In this document: one piece after another, positions 14,985-23,748 of the stretch
How positions within the stretch are numbered: position 1 is the first letter of the stretch
How the letters are laid out: each line of letters begins with the position of its first letter
From: Sporosarcina luteola
Lineage (GTDB): Bacteria > Bacillota > Bacilli > Bacillales_A > Planococcaceae
Length of the DNA stretch: 64,000 nucleotides
Reading direction: 5' to 3'
Assembly (NCBI GenBank): GCA_014204635.1
Contig: JACHLS010000004.1
Location: 310,001-374,000, forward strand
The notes under the pieces: generated by a model
Seen by the model: the letters and a program-made list of their open reading frames with translations, nothing else
What the model was told of the DNA's origin: nothing
The model's database searches: none
Translations under genes and position numbers: made by a program

Positions 14985-16336
14985 GTTGCCAATCCAAGAT
15001 AAATCAATATACTGATGACATCATTCAATGTAGTGATAAAGGGACCTGAAGCGACCGCAGGATCAATTTTCATCCGATGCATAAATAGCGGGATGAATGA
15101 TCCTAAAATGGTAGCTACGAATATGGAGACCAAAATCGCAGCCCCAACTAATAATGCAATAATAAATTCATGTTTCCAGACAAAGATCAGGCCGACTACA
15201 AACACGGAACAAGTGAGCCCCGTTATTAAACCGGTGCCGGCTTCTCTCAACAATAGCTTGAACTTGCTTTCTTCTTCAATATCTCTTGTTGCAATCCCTC
15301 GGACTGCTACCGCCAAGGCTTGCGTCCCACTGTTTCCAGCCGTCCCGCCGATTAATGGGATGAAGGCGGCCAAAAGAGCGACTTGAGAAATCGTATCCGT
15401 GAACAAGTCGATCAAGTTCGCGGTTAACATACCCAATACAAGCAAGATTAGCAGCCAAGGAATTCTTTTCTTTGCGGCTGACAAAGAGTTTTTATCCATC
15501 GAATCCATGTTGGCGACACCAGCAAGCTTTGAGTAGTCATCCGATGCCTCTTCATCTAATACATCAATCACATCATCAACTGTGATAATCCCTAAGAGAT
15601 GCTGCTGAAAATCGACGACCGGGACGGCAAGCAAATTATAGTCTTGCGTCATACGGGCTACGTCTTCCTGATCATCCGATACAAGCACACTGACAACCCG
15701 ATCGTTCATAATGTCGCGAATTAAAGTATCTTCGTCAGCAATGATCAAGTCACGAAGAGATACCACACCAGTCAAACGATTATCCTCGTCCACAACGAAT
15801 ACATAGTAAATGGTTTCCGCACCGGGCGCCTCATTGCGCAGGATGGTCATTGCTGAACGGACGGTGGAGAATTCCGGAATCGACACATACTCGGTCGTCA
15901 TAATCGATCCGGCTGTATATTCCTCATAATGCAGAAGCGATTTGATCTGATCGGCCGCCTCTTTGTTCATTAAGATGAGATAGCTCGCAATTTGCGCCTT
16001 ATCCAATTCTTTCAGGACATCGACCGCATTATCGACGAACATATGGGAAATCATTTCCGCCGCATACGTCGTGTCCATCTCCTGAAGGAACTCTTTATAT
16101 TCATCTTCATCAATCTCACTCGTCTCAAAAATTTCCGCCAACTCTTTAGGCGATAAAAAATAGTAAATTTGCTTTCGCAATTCCGGACCAACATTTTCAT
16201 AAATAATCGCGCGATCATAAGGATGAAGCGCTAAATATTCATCTCGGAATGTTTGGAGATCCCTGTTCATCAGAGCGTCGGTCATTTTCTCTTCAACAAT
16301 GGCGATCTCTTCTTTCGTTTCGTTGTAATCTGTCAT
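14963..16336 (-). CDS. mgtE: Magnesium transporter MgtE
   Basis: 457 residues. An N-terminal helical MgtE_N domain (about 1-125: LHPYDRAIIYENVGPELRKQIYYFLSPKELAEIFE), a tandem CBS pair (about 130-250: EYTAGSIMTTEYVSIPE, VVSLRDLI, LGIITVDDVIDV), then five membrane helices beginning WLLILLVLGMLTANLI. The pore-like PLIGGTAGNSGTQALAVAVRGIA and the closing MKIDPAVASGPFITTLNDVIS are clear. MgtE is a Mg2+-gated channel that closes when cytosolic Mg2+ fills the CBS sites. ATG at 16334-16336 follows AAAGGA. No M-box riboswitch is seen in the 139 bases before the divergent prpE. Confidence 0.96.
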   Translation of the reverse strand: MTDYNETKEEIAIVEEKMTDALMNRDLQTFRDEYLALHPYDRAIIYENVGPELRKQIYYFLSPKELAEIFETSEIDEDEYKEFLQEMDTTYAAEMISHMFVDNAVDVLKELDKAQIASYLILMNKEAADQIKSLLHYEEYTAGSIMTTEYVSIPEFSTVRSAMTILRNEAPGAETIYYVFVVDEDNRLTGVVSLRDLIIADEDTLIRDIMNDRVVSVLVSDDQEDVARMTQDYNLLAVPVVDFQQHLLGIITVDDVIDVLDEEASDDYSKLAGVANMDSMDKNSLSAAKKRIPWLLILLVLGMLTANLIDLFTDTISQVALLAAFIPLIGGTAGNSGTQALAVAVRGIATRDIEEESKFKLLLREAGTGLITGLTCSVFVVGLIFVWKHEFIIALLVGAAILVSIFVATILGSFIPLFMHRMKIDPAVASGPFITTLNDVISILIYLGLATAFIGNL

Positions 16337-16475
16337 GGCTGCACCGTCCTTTCCGCCCTGCACGTGAATGGTTACATAATATTTGTGTATGATAACATAA
16401 AAACAATACCAATTTTTCTTTTCAATATCTACTAGGGATTCAAAATTACATCATGCCAAATAAAGGAGCAAACAT

Positions 16476-17216
16476 ATGAAATACGATGTGATAGGTGATA
16501 TCCACGGATGTTTCGCAGAATTGAACGAATTAATCAAGACACTTGGCTATACATTTGTAAACGGATTGCCGATTCATGCTGATGGGAGACAACTCGCTTT
16601 CGTAGGCGATGCAATGGATCGCGGCCCTGCTTCCATCCAAACGCTGAAACTTCTCTTCTTGATGCAAGATGCCGGGAAGCTGCTTTACGCGCCTGGCAAT
16701 CATTGCAATAAATTCTACCGATACGCCAAAGGAAACCGCGTACAACAGACACATGGCCTCGAAACAACTGTGGCGGAACTTGATGTACTGTCAAAACAGG
16801 AGAAGGTACGGTTTCTTGCACGCTATCGGCTATTCTATGAGCGCTTGCCTCTCTATGTAGCTCTGGACACTGGACAACTTATTATTGTCCATGCCGGCAT
16901 TCGTGAACAGATGATTGGTTCCCCGTTCTCCAAAAGTATTCAGTCATTCGTCCTCTATGGTGATATTTCCGGTAAAACTTTGCCGGATGGGAGGCCAGAA
17001 CGACGGGATTGGGCAAAACACTATAATGGAGACCCGTTCATCGTATACGGTCATACACCGGTTGGCGAAGCACGTTTACTCAAAAACACCGTTAATATTG
17101 ATACTGGGTGCGTGTTCGGCGGAAAATTGTCGGCATTCCGTTATCCAGAAATGACAATCGTCAGCGTGCCGTCCCATCAACCGTTCCACCCAGAAAAGTT
17201 CACTTATTTTACGTAG
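16476..17216 (+). CDS. prpE: Bis(5'-nucleosyl)-tetraphosphatase / protein phosphatase PrpE
   Basis: 246 residues with the metallophosphoesterase motifs GDIHG (7-11), GDAMDRG (44-50) and GNHCNK (74-79), then IVHAGIR and YGHTPVG later. This is PrpE of Bacillales: an enzyme of the PPP superfamily that hydrolyses Ap4A asymmetrically and, in B. subtilis, can act on phosphotyrosine and influences spore germination. AAAGGAG precedes the ATG. The 3' end overlaps the convergent yjbO-type gene by 8 bases, and it is divergent from mgtE. Confidence 0.92.
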   Translation: MKYDVIGDIHGCFAELNELIKTLGYTFVNGLPIHADGRQLAFVGDAMDRGPASIQTLKLLFLMQDAGKLLYAPGNHCNKFYRYAKGNRVQQTHGLETTVAELDVLSKQEKVRFLARYRLFYERLPLYVALDTGQLIIVHAGIREQMIGSPFSKSIQSFVLYGDISGKTLPDGRPERRDWAKHYNGDPFIVYGHTPVGEARLLKNTVNIDTGCVFGGKLSAFRYPEMTIVSVPSHQPFHPEKFTYFT

Positions 17217-18117
17217 TGAGCGTCCTCATGTCCATCGGCAGGGTACTCTTAAATCGGAGCGGCACTCCTGTCAGGGGATGCAGGAACCCAATGGTAGAAC
17301 AATGCAATGCCTGCCGGGTGCTCAGCAAGAGGGAACCCCCATACAAGTCATCCCCTACCAGCGGATGACCAAGCGATTGCATATGCACGCGGATTTGATG
17401 TGTCCTGCCTGTATGAAGAACAAGCATGATTTCGGTATACAGATAGCCTTCCTTTTCATGATATTTCAGTACTGCCACATCTGTCCGTGCATATTGGCCA
17501 TCCTCACGCACTATTCTTTCAATGATGCTCCCATCTTTCCTCCCGATCGGACGCTCAATGGTAAAACTCGGTTCGGCTACATGCCCTTCCACCAAGGCAA
17601 TATATTGGCGGTGAAATCCGATGGTTTCCATTTGAACGCTCAATAGGTGATGGATATGGCGGTTCTTCGCAATGCACAAAAGGCCGGATGTGTCGCGATC
17701 CAGCCTCGTTACGACATGTACCGTGCTCGGCACTTGCTCCTTTCGAAACTTCCCCGCCACAAGATTAGCGATGGTGCCGGTTGGCTGTTCCCTTGAGGGA
17801 ATTGTCGCCAAGCCAGCTGGTTTATCAAGGATTAAAATCGAACTGTCCTCATAGATAACCGATAGTTCCCCTTCCTCCGGCGCCAGCCCTTCGCTCGGCT
17901 CTTCCATTGGGAAAAGGATGGTAACAGAATCCCCCTTGCCCAAAGAATATCGGACGGTCCTTTCCTGTCCATTTACAAGAAGGGAACCTCCTTCATACTT
18001 CGTCGCTGTCAACGTCTTCTTTGAAATTCCTTTTCTCTGCAAAAAATCACGCAATAGGATCGTGTCGTCCTCTACGATGAACTCAAGCCGGAATCTTCGG
18101 TCCTCCTGCCACATCAT
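17209..18117 (-). CDS. yjbO: RluA-family pseudouridine synthase (YjbO)
   Basis: 302 residues. An N-terminal S4-like part ([30 protein letters not shown]) is followed by the catalytic domain with [17 protein letters not shown], where the second Asp is the family nucleophile. [24 protein letters not shown] marks the RluA branch. It isomerises uridine in rRNA or tRNA; the exact site is unknown. The ATG overlaps the NAD kinase stop by 4 bases (ATGA), so translation is coupled. It is the last gene of relQ-nadK-yjbO. Confidence 0.92.
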   Translation of the reverse strand: MMWQEDRRFRLEFIVEDDTILLRDFLQRKGISKKTLTATKYEGGSLLVNGQERTVRYSLGKGDSVTILFPMEEPSEGLAPEEGELSVIYEDSSILILDKPAGLATIPSREQPTGTIANLVAGKFRKEQVPSTVHVVTRLDRDTSGLLCIAKNRHIHHLLSVQMETIGFHRQYIALVEGHVAEPSFTIERPIGRKDGSIIERIVREDGQYARTDVAVLKYHEKEGYLYTEIMLVLHTGRTHQIRVHMQSLGHPLVGDDLYGGSLLLSTRQALHCSTIGFLHPLTGVPLRFKSTLPMDMRTLTT

Positions 18118-18914
18118 TCATCACTCGCAATGAACGAATCATGAACTCGTTTCCAAAAAGGGAATGGACGGAACCGAGCAAAACGGACGCGCTGGTCAGA
18201 CACCTTGTATTCAATGGACTTGACATCTTTATGAAGCAATTGCAGATGATCAATTGTCACCATGAAGTCCGGTCCATTGACTGGTGTCAAAATACAATTG
18301 TGATGAGATGGCAAGACGAGCGGCGATCCAACAGTACGAAATACCCTGTTATTGATTGATGCCATCTCAGTCAGCTGCATCGCAGGCAAGGCTGGATGGA
18401 TTATCGCGCCACCGAGTGCTTTGTTGTATGCAGTAGATCCCGAAGGAGTAGACATGCACAAACCATCTCCACGGAACCGTTCAAAATGCTCCCCGTTCAA
18501 CTCCACATCCATGACAAGCGTCACTTCAGGCGATTTCACAGTTGATTCATTCAGTGCCAAATAGGTGGCCGCCTTATCGGATGTTCGGTATTTGATACGC
18601 ACTTCGAGCAACGGGTATTCGATGACATCGTATTCTTTTCGCGCTATGGAAATGACGAGCTTTTCGATCTCTAACGGTTTCCAATCCGCATAGAACCCTA
18701 AATGTCCTGTATGAATCCCAACAAATGCAGTATTCTGAAGCCGATGGATATATTTATGGAAGGCGTGAAGCAGCGTGCCATCCCCTCCGATGGACAGGAC
18801 GATATCAGGTTCTGTTTCATCGTATTCAAGACCAAAATCCGATAAGTAACCTCTCGCTTCATCGCGCAAGCGTTCTGAGAGCTCATCATTTCTCGTTTGA
18901 ATTGCGAACTTCAT
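18114..18914 (-). CDS. nadK: NAD kinase
   Basis: 266 residues, the standard length of the Bacillales enzyme. The GGDGT motif is at 43-47 with the following LLHAFH. The second signature [10 protein letters not shown] is near 122 and the Gly-rich [21 protein letters not shown] near 150. It phosphorylates NAD to NADP with ATP. ATG at 18912-18914 is chosen because AAGGGGGAG lies just before it, the relQ gene ends 4 bases upstream and [10 protein letters not shown] is the family N-terminus; longer in-frame starts run into relQ. Position between relQ and yjbO matches B. subtilis. Confidence 0.96.
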   Translation of the reverse strand: MKFAIQTRNDELSERLRDEARGYLSDFGLEYDETEPDIVLSIGGDGTLLHAFHKYIHRLQNTAFVGIHTGHLGFYADWKPLEIEKLVISIARKEYDVIEYPLLEVRIKYRTSDKAATYLALNESTVKSPEVTLVMDVELNGEHFERFRGDGLCMSTPSGSTAYNKALGGAIIHPALPAMQLTEMASINNRVFRTVGSPLVLPSHHNCILTPVNGPDFMVTIDHLQLLHKDVKSIEYKVSDQRVRFARFRPFPFWKRVHDSFIASDE

Positions 18915-18918
18915 ATGT

Positions 18919-19587
18919 TCACTCCCCCTTCCATTTTTGTTCACCATAATCACGATCCGGCGTTTCTTTGAAGGCGCTGAAATACTTTTGAGCATCGTGA
19001 ATTTCATCCCGGATAAGCGACATTTCTTCATCCAGGCGGAACGCCGCCTCTGCTGCACGTTCGAGGCGGTGCCGGATTTCATCAGGCAATTCGCCCTTAT
19101 ATTTGTAATTCAATGAATGTTCGATAGAGGCCCAGAAGTTCATGGCTAGTGTCCGAATTTGAATCTCAGCAAGAATCGTCTTCTCGCCATGAATCGTTTG
19201 CACTGGATATTCGATGATCATATGGTAGGAACGATAACCGCTCGCTTTTTTATTGGAGATATAATCCCGTTCCTCGATCACTCGCATATCGGTCCGTTGG
19301 CGAAGCGTCTGTACGACTTTGCCGATATCATCGACAAATTGGCACATGAGACGGACACCTGCAATATCAGGCAGCTCTTTCGCCAAAGCCTCCGAGGGTT
19401 CAAACGGGATCCCTTTTTCAAGCGTCTTATCGTAGATGCTTGCCAAAGGCTTCAACCGGCCGGTTACAAATTCTACAGGTGTATGGATGTTCTCCAACTC
19501 GTACTGCGATCGCAGCCCTTTCAATTTCACTTTTAGTTCGGCCACAGCCTGTTTGTATGGTCCTAAAAATTGTTTCCATTCCTTCAT
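18919..19587 (-). CDS. relQ: Small alarmone synthetase, RelQ/YjbM type
   Basis: 222 residues consisting of one RelA/SpoT synthetase domain without hydrolase or regulatory parts. Visible pieces are [81 protein letters not shown] and a C-terminal helical tail. It makes (p)ppGpp from ATP and GDP/GTP. ATG at 19585-19587 has GGAGGG 6 bases upstream. It heads the operon with nadK and yjbO, joining alarmone, NADP and RNA modification genes. Confidence 0.93.
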   Translation of the reverse strand: MKEWKQFLGPYKQAVAELKVKLKGLRSQYELENIHTPVEFVTGRLKPLASIYDKTLEKGIPFEPSEALAKELPDIAGVRLMCQFVDDIGKVVQTLRQRTDMRVIEERDYISNKKASGYRSYHMIIEYPVQTIHGEKTILAEIQIRTLAMNFWASIEHSLNYKYKGELPDEIRHRLERAAEAAFRLDEEMSLIRDEIHDAQKYFSAFKETPDRDYGEQKWKGE

Positions 19588-19654
19588 CAAGGACCCTCCC
19601 CCCACTCTATTCATACTTTCGATTCGATTGGTTCCATCGCCTTCTTGCCAGTTG

Positions 19655-20038
19655 TTAAGCCTGCAAGATCGCGTTGAACTCGCGCTCTACAGCTGTGGAG
19701 AATTCTTCGCCGTAATTGTCATTTCCTTCAATATTAAAAACCAGCATCGTCAATTCTTCCACAAAACCCGGAAGGCCGATCTCTTCATCGTTCCATTGTA
19801 AAATAGGCTGCTTGCCAGATGCTAGAACTTGAGCCATCTGCGGCCAGACATCTAGCGGGAAATGGATATAGGTATACCCTTCGTCCGTCTCCAATAAATA
19901 CACAAATGCCAACTCATCTGAATCGGTTATCATTTTCTTTGACGGCACCCCTTCAGGACGACCGTTTGTCCCATCCATTGCAAATTGCATTGTTTCATTA
20001 TGTATAATTGCATTGTTTACTCGATATTGAATTCGCAT
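19655..20038 (-). CDS. yjbL: UPF0738 family protein (YjbL)
   Basis: 127 residues, a conserved Bacillales family of unknown role. It reads DSDELAFVYLLETDEGYTYIHFPLDVWPQMAQVL and EELTMLVFNIEGNDNYGEEF, with no signal peptide or membrane segment. GAAAGGAAG precedes ATG. It lies upstream of relQ on the same strand with a 67-base gap, as in B. subtilis, where yjbK stands next to it; yjbK is absent here. Confidence 0.85.
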   Translation of the reverse strand: MRIQYRVNNAIIHNETMQFAMDGTNGRPEGVPSKKMITDSDELAFVYLLETDEGYTYIHFPLDVWPQMAQVLASGKQPILQWNDEEIGLPGFVEELTMLVFNIEGNDNYGEEFSTAVEREFNAILQA

Positions 20039-20125
20039 GCGTTCTACTTCCTTTCATCATCATACGTTCAGTCTACCATATGATAGGTTTTCATGCAGTT
20101 TGTAATATGCGTTTGAGCGGATACT

Positions 20126-20134
20126 TGTTATACT
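20126..20134 (+). promoter_or_regulatory. Candidate extended -10 promoter before the transglycosylase gene
   Basis: TGTTATACT is an extended -10 (TG-n-TATACT). No good -35 is seen. It stands 45 bases before the ATG at 20180. Confidence 0.35.
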
Positions 20135-20179
20135 ATAGATGTAGTACAATTGACTGTTTACAAGAAAGGAACGATCATT

Positions 20180-20863
20180 ATGGATGCGCGCGCAATCCGC
20201 ACGCTACTTGATATAAATGCCATGCAGACACTAGGATCAGTGCAAACGTATGCACTCGGTCAAACCGGAACGTCATCACTGTTCGATGAATTGCTTGGAG
20301 AGTTCATGGACACCTCCTCCATAGCGGACTCTGTGTCGAATGTTTCTGGCACTTTGCTAGAAACCGCTCAACCTTTGGCCTATTCCGGACTCAACCCAGT
20401 GTATGTCCCTCTCTCTGTCGGCAAACGTTATGAAAACTCCATGGTCGATGCATTGTCTGGGATTGGCATGAATGAACAACGGGATTTTGCAGAAATTATT
20501 ACAGAAGCGGCGGAACGGTTCGGAGTTCCCGAAAAATTGATTTCTGCAGTGATTAAACAGGAATCAAATTTCAATCCTGCCGCAATCAGCCATGCAGGTG
20601 CTGCGGGACTGATGCAGCTGATGCCGGGAACGGCCAGGCTTCTTGGGGTGCAGAACAGTTTGGACCCAGCCCAGAATATAAATGGCGGCGCCAAATACCT
20701 TCGCCAAATGATGGATCAGTTTGGAGATGATATGGAGCTTGCATTAGCGGCATATAACGCAGGGCCCGGCAATGTGAAAAAATACGGTGGAGTCCCGCCA
20801 TTCAAAGAGACGCAGCAATACGTTCAAAAAGTACTCGGGTATTATGAAAGTTTCCATGTATAA
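20180..20863 (+). CDS. yjbJ: Lytic transglycosylase (YjbJ)
   Basis: 227 residues. The C-terminal SLT domain (about 110-225) shows ERFGVPEKLISAVIKQESNFNP, in which the Glu of KQES is catalytic. It then shows AGAAGLMQLMPGTARLLGV, NGGAKYLRQMMDQFG and ALAAYNAGPGNVKKYGGVPP. Such enzymes cut peptidoglycan glycan strands to 1,6-anhydro products. The N-terminal 100 residues are low in motifs and no signal peptide is obvious, as in B. subtilis YjbJ. ATG at 20180 is favoured over the TTG at 20150 because AAAGGA lies 9 bases before it. Confidence 0.88.
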   Translation: MDARAIRTLLDINAMQTLGSVQTYALGQTGTSSLFDELLGEFMDTSSIADSVSNVSGTLLETAQPLAYSGLNPVYVPLSVGKRYENSMVDALSGIGMNEQRDFAEIITEAAERFGVPEKLISAVIKQESNFNPAAISHAGAAGLMQLMPGTARLLGVQNSLDPAQNINGGAKYLRQMMDQFGDDMELALAAYNAGPGNVKKYGGVPPFKETQQYVQKVLGYYESFHV

Positions 20864-20867
20864 CTGA

Positions 20868-20922
20868 CTTGCAAAAGTTGCAAGGCTATTTATTTGTGAA
20901 AGAATAGTCGTGTTGATAAAAT
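20868..20922 (+). promoter_or_regulatory. Hairpin and SigA promoter between yjbJ and the globin gene
   Basis: A small stem CTTGCAA/TTGCAAG (20868-20884) may end yjbJ transcripts. TTGTGA (20894-20899), 17-base spacer and TAAAAT (20917-20922) then form a plausible SigA promoter for yjbI-spxH. Confidence 0.5.
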
Positions 20923-20956
20923 GTCATTACAGTCAGAGCAAAGGAGATTGACATAA

Positions 20957-21349
20957 ATGACTCGAAAACCTTTGAACCCTTATGAGGAGATCGGTGCTGA
21001 AAAGTTGTCGGAACTCATCGACCGATTTTATGAAAAAGTTGCTGTCCATCCGGACTTATATCCGATTTTCCCAAAAGACCTGACCGAAACGGCGAGAAAG
21101 CAGAAACAATTTCAGACGCAATATTTGGGCGGACCCAATTTATATACCGAAGAGCATGGACATCCGATGATGAAAGCAAGACATATGCCCTTCCCCATCA
21201 CTCCGACGCGAGCCAAAGCATGGCTTTCCTGCATGCACGAAGCAATGGATGACGTCGGAATGGAAGGAAAACTGCGTGAAATTTACTTTAAGCGGCTAGA
21301 AATGACAGCTAATCACATGGTAAATCGGAACGAGGGTGATATTCTTTGA
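20957..21349 (+). CDS. yjbI: Truncated hemoglobin (YjbI)
   Basis: 130 residues, group II truncated globin. LSELIDRFYEKVAVHPDLYPIF opens the 2-on-2 fold. QTQYLGGPNLYTEEHGHPMMKARHMPF carries the proximal heme His at residue 76, and WLSCMHEAMDDVG includes the conserved Trp. It binds heme and O2; in B. subtilis it is paired with YjbH. Its last codon region overlaps the spxH TTG start (CTTTGA), so the two are coupled. AAAGGAG precedes the ATG. Confidence 0.95.
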   Translation: MTRKPLNPYEEIGAEKLSELIDRFYEKVAVHPDLYPIFPKDLTETARKQKQFQTQYLGGPNLYTEEHGHPMMKARHMPFPITPTRAKAWLSCMHEAMDDVGMEGKLREIYFKRLEMTANHMVNRNEGDIL

Positions 21350-22143
21350 ACCGTCGGACATTGATGGAAACTCCGGTATCTACACCATCCCAATCGAGGC
21401 CGATTGAATTATATGTTTTCGTAGATCCTTTGTGCGGCGCATGCTGGTCTTTGCAGCCGTTGCTCCGTAAGTTGCAGATTGAATATGATCGCTACTTTTC
21501 ATTGCAGCTCGCCTTGCGTACCTCTATTCCGAAAACGAATGCGTGCTGTCGAAACGATGAAGACTTAGTAGCGTGCGAGAAAAGCCATCCCGCTTTTCCG
21601 AGCATTGCCATGAAAGCTGCGGAATTTCAAGGGAAGCGGGCAGGTTTTCGTTTCCTATCTAAGATGTATGAGTATACGTTTCTAAAGAACAGGAATATCA
21701 CTTCTTTTTCAGTATTGACCGAAATCGCAGAAAAACTTAATCTTGATGTGGATGAATTCATCCGCGATTTTTCTTCTAAAAATGTCATGCGATCTTTGCA
21801 AGTGGATTTATATTTAGCGAAGGAAATGGAAGTGGCCGAAGCTCCGACGTTTGTCTTTTTTAATGGCAATATAGAAGACGAGGGGTTAATGGTCAGCGGA
21901 TCCTATCCTTATGAAGTGTATGAACAAATACTGGAGGAACTTCTCGGCTGTACAATCTCACCCGAATGCCCTCCCGTGCTCGATGATCTGTTGCAGCGTT
22001 TTGATACAATGTCGACTCAAGAAATTGCGAGTATCTATTCCTTATCCGAAAAAGAGGCGGAACGCGAATTGAAGAAACGCCTGCTTCAGCAGAAGGTGGA
22101 GCGATTGACATTACAAAACACAACACTATGGCGAAATAAATAA
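21346..22143 (+). CDS. spxH: SpxH (YjbH), ClpXP adaptor for Spx
   Basis: 265 residues with a DsbA-like thioredoxin fold. FVDPLCGACWSLQPLLRKL has CxxC at 30-33, LALRTSIPKTNACCRNDED follows, and a long helical tail ends the protein. SpxH binds Spx and speeds its destruction by ClpXP; it is lost or aggregated during disulfide stress. The TTG start overlaps the globin stop. An ATG 18 bases downstream lacks a ribosome site. The substrate Spx is encoded 6 kb away (27902-28300). The gene's terminator has been split by an IS (22145-23389). Confidence 0.93.
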   Translation: MNRRTLMETPVSTPSQSRPIELYVFVDPLCGACWSLQPLLRKLQIEYDRYFSLQLALRTSIPKTNACCRNDEDLVACEKSHPAFPSIAMKAAEFQGKRAGFRFLSKMYEYTFLKNRNITSFSVLTEIAEKLNLDVDEFIRDFSSKNVMRSLQVDLYLAKEMEVAEAPTFVFFNGNIEDEGLMVSGSYPYEVYEQILEELLGCTISPECPPVLDDLLQRFDTMSTQEIASIYSLSEKEAERELKKRLLQQKVERLTLQNTTLWRNK

Positions 22144-22144
22144 A

Positions 22145-22170
22145 ACTCGATTCCCTCATGGGAATCGAGT
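22145..22170 (+). repeat. Left copy of the spxH terminator hairpin (target duplication)
   Basis: A 26-base near-perfect palindrome starting ACTCGATTCCC right after the spxH stop codon. No U-run follows. The same palindrome, with one changed base, recurs at 23364-23389, where a U-run does follow. Confidence 0.8.
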
Positions 22171-22362
22171 CAGAGTGTAGACAAAAGGGCTGGAAATCAA
22201 TTTGATTTCCAGCCCTTTTGCTTAAATATGTGCATTTTAACTGTTAGTAGACTGAAATAACGTTGATTTCCGTTCCGGGCGGACGCTTGCTTACCTGTAG
22301 TCAAGTTTTTACTTTCTATGAGGCTTGGAATGAAATAGAGATGTATATTCATTTCAACATAC

Positions 22363-22496
22363 TGTTGCTTTCCGTTCCGGCGCTCGCTTTCCGCGGGCAT
22401 GGCTTGAGCCTCCTCAGTCTCGAAAAACGCGCTCCCTGCGGGGTCTCAAGGCTCATCCTATTCCCGCAGGAGTCGGCGCCTGCACTCCAAGCAACA
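22363..22496. repeat. MITE-like palindromic repeat, intact copy
   Basis: 134 bases with termini TGTTGC and GCAACA. Characteristic blocks are TTTCCGTTCCGG, GCGGGCATGGCTTGAGCC and TCTCAAGGCTCAT with TTCCCGCAGGAG. The arms are largely self-complementary, so the transcript folds into a long hairpin. A partial left end of the same family (CGTTGATTTCCGTTCCGG) lies at 22260-22290. No coding capacity. Confidence 0.7.
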
Positions 22497-22842
22497 GGTG
22501 TCCCAAATAAATAGAAATGAATATGCCAAATAGACCTGACCAATATCTTTTCCTTTACTTACGTCAAAAGCAATTACATGTCTCATCCTTCATCCTCCGT
22601 CATTGGAACGTATAGAAGTCCTTCACAGTGCCTCATCGATTCCACTTTCTTATACACGATCTCCAGGACCCAACATACTAAACTGATTCAAACAAGGAAG
22701 TAAAGGCAGTCGGTTTCCTTATAGGGATTCAAAGATCCCAGCGTCCGCACGACTTTCCTTCACTTCTACCATAAAAAAAAATAGCACAAACCATGGCCTT
22801 GGTCTGTGCTACTAAGGGGGCTTGCCCTGTATGGTCATTTTT

Positions 22843-22965
22843 TTAATCCCCGGAGGTTGTCCATCGCATGCCATGCTGTTCTTTTGCATCGGCAAAGACG
22901 CGTTCAATGGTCAGCATTTCTAGCTGTTCACGATCGTGGATCTGATTTTTCGTCATCATATCCAT
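22843..22965 (-). pseudogene. IS1182-family transposase fragment
   Basis: The reverse strand reads 40 residues to a TAA: NQIHDREQLEMLTIERVF, then ADAKEQHGMRW. This is the C-terminal catalytic-Glu region of IS1182-type DDE transposases (TIERVFADAKEKHGMR pattern). A frameshift in the run of A's after GGGGATT moves the next family-like piece (GIKKMTIQ) into another frame. Nothing upstream of about 22990 remains, because a repeat begins there. Confidence 0.8.
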
Positions 22966-22990
22966 CCCTCGATTATTTTTGAGAAGACAC

Positions 22991-23285
22991 CGTTGATTGG
23001 ACCGAAGGCTGGCGACTCCTCGAAAATACTTTGCATTTCCTTCTTGCGGTGTAATTTCGAGGGAGGTTATTCAATATCCTGCGGGAACAGTACGAGCTGA
23101 AGACCCTGGACGGAGCGCAGCGAAAGCCGTCACGAAGAACGGCTTTTGCGACAAAAAGCAGAGCGTTTGGAGCATAGGGCTTCCTTAATTTCTGCTAAAC
23201 CCCAGAAATACGGCAAATAGAACCCTTCGCCGTTCGATTGGCTGAAGCCGCCTACGGAAAGCGACCAGCCGTAACGAAAATCAAC
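22991..23285. repeat. MITE-like repeat, second copy, inverted and interrupted
   Basis: It begins CGTTGATTGGACCGAAGG and ends GGAAAGCGACCAGCCGTAACG plus AAAATCAAC (to 23285), with TCCTGCGGGAACAG and GAGCTGAAGACCC inside: the reverse orientation of the element at 22363-22496. Two insertions of unrelated sequence break it (about 23020-23075 and 23110-23235). The longer one contains a stretch that recurs near 62.8 kb. Confidence 0.6.
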
Positions 23286-23363
23286 TTTACTAGTAGTTCT
23301 TTCATTGTAAAAGAAAAAAACTGCAGGCAAACTCCAAAATTCATGGAGTTTGTCTACAATCTG

Positions 23364-23389
23364 ACTCGATTCCCTCATGGGAATTGAGT
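23364..23389 (+). terminator. Right copy of the spxH terminator
   Basis: The same 26-base palindrome as at 22145-22170 with C to T in the right arm, followed by TTTTTCTTTT, so this copy kept the U-run of the original terminator. It is 1.2 kb from the gene it served. A further hairpin AGAGCATCCCTC with its complement lies at about 23416-23446. Confidence 0.7.
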
Positions 23390-23503
23390 TTTTCTTTTGA
23401 AGTAAATAATTATAAAGAGCATCCCTCCTGGGGGAGAGGGATGCTCTAATAAAGGGAATGGGAGAAATGTTCACGTTCAAACAAAAGGGGTGTATGTTTG
23501 GTA

Positions 23504-23519
23504 TGTGATTTATTTCACA
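23504..23519. promoter_or_regulatory. Fnr/CRP-type palindrome
   Basis: TGTGATTTATTTCACA is a perfect TGTGA-N6-TCACA site, the Fnr/CRP-family consensus. Further TCACA/TGTGA half sites occur at 23570-23590 and 23725-23737. No gene starts within 280 bases, so the target is unclear. The surrounding AT-rich 23390-23750 interval has no supported ORF. Confidence 0.4.
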
Positions 23520-23662
23520 TCTATAATTTATCATGGAATAATAGTTAAATCAACATTTCACAAATAAATTCACACATATGTCACATTTATGAAACAGGCA
23601 AAACATTATAGATACAAGTTATATAACAGCCAACTTCCTTGAAACGACAAGATTCGAGCTTA

Positions 23663-23676
23663 TGAAAGCGCTTTAT
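23663..23676. promoter_or_regulatory. cre-like palindrome (CcpA type)
   Basis: TGAAAGCGCTTTAT matches the cre consensus at most positions, with a perfect AAAGCGCTTT core. It lies in the gene-free interval downstream of pepF and could be an orphan site or chance. Confidence 0.3.
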
Positions 23677-23748
23677 ATTTAATTATATAAATATAATTAC
23701 TGTTATAGTCTTGATACGATCTACATCACATGTGAAAGTCGTATACGT

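Larger units (their letters stand above)
22171..23363. mobile_element. Decayed IS1182-type insertion element
   Basis: A 1,193-base gene-free segment bounded by inverted ends. The left end is CAGAGTGTAGACAAA (22171-22185) and the right end TTTGTCTACAATCTG (23349-23363), 14 of 15 bases matching as inverted repeats. It sits exactly between two copies of the spxH terminator palindrome. Both ends carry a subterminal hairpin (22183-22222; about 23320-23352). Inside is a reverse-strand remnant of an IS1182-type transposase (22843-22965) and palindromic repeats that replace most of the original IS. The element is dead; a complete transposase is absent. Confidence 0.75.

Noticed and set aside
16337-16475. 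M-box riboswitch before mgtE
   Set aside because: Only 139 AT-rich bases separate mgtE and prpE, without the GC stems or conserved M-box blocks.
18915-19082. N-terminal extension of NAD kinase
   Set aside because: The longer frame lies inside relQ; the ribosome site and family N-terminus point to the ATG at 18912-18914.
23130-23534. 134-codon reverse frame next to the dead IS
   Set aside because: Covers the palindromic repeat and the terminator copy; composition and lack of a ribosome site argue against a gene.
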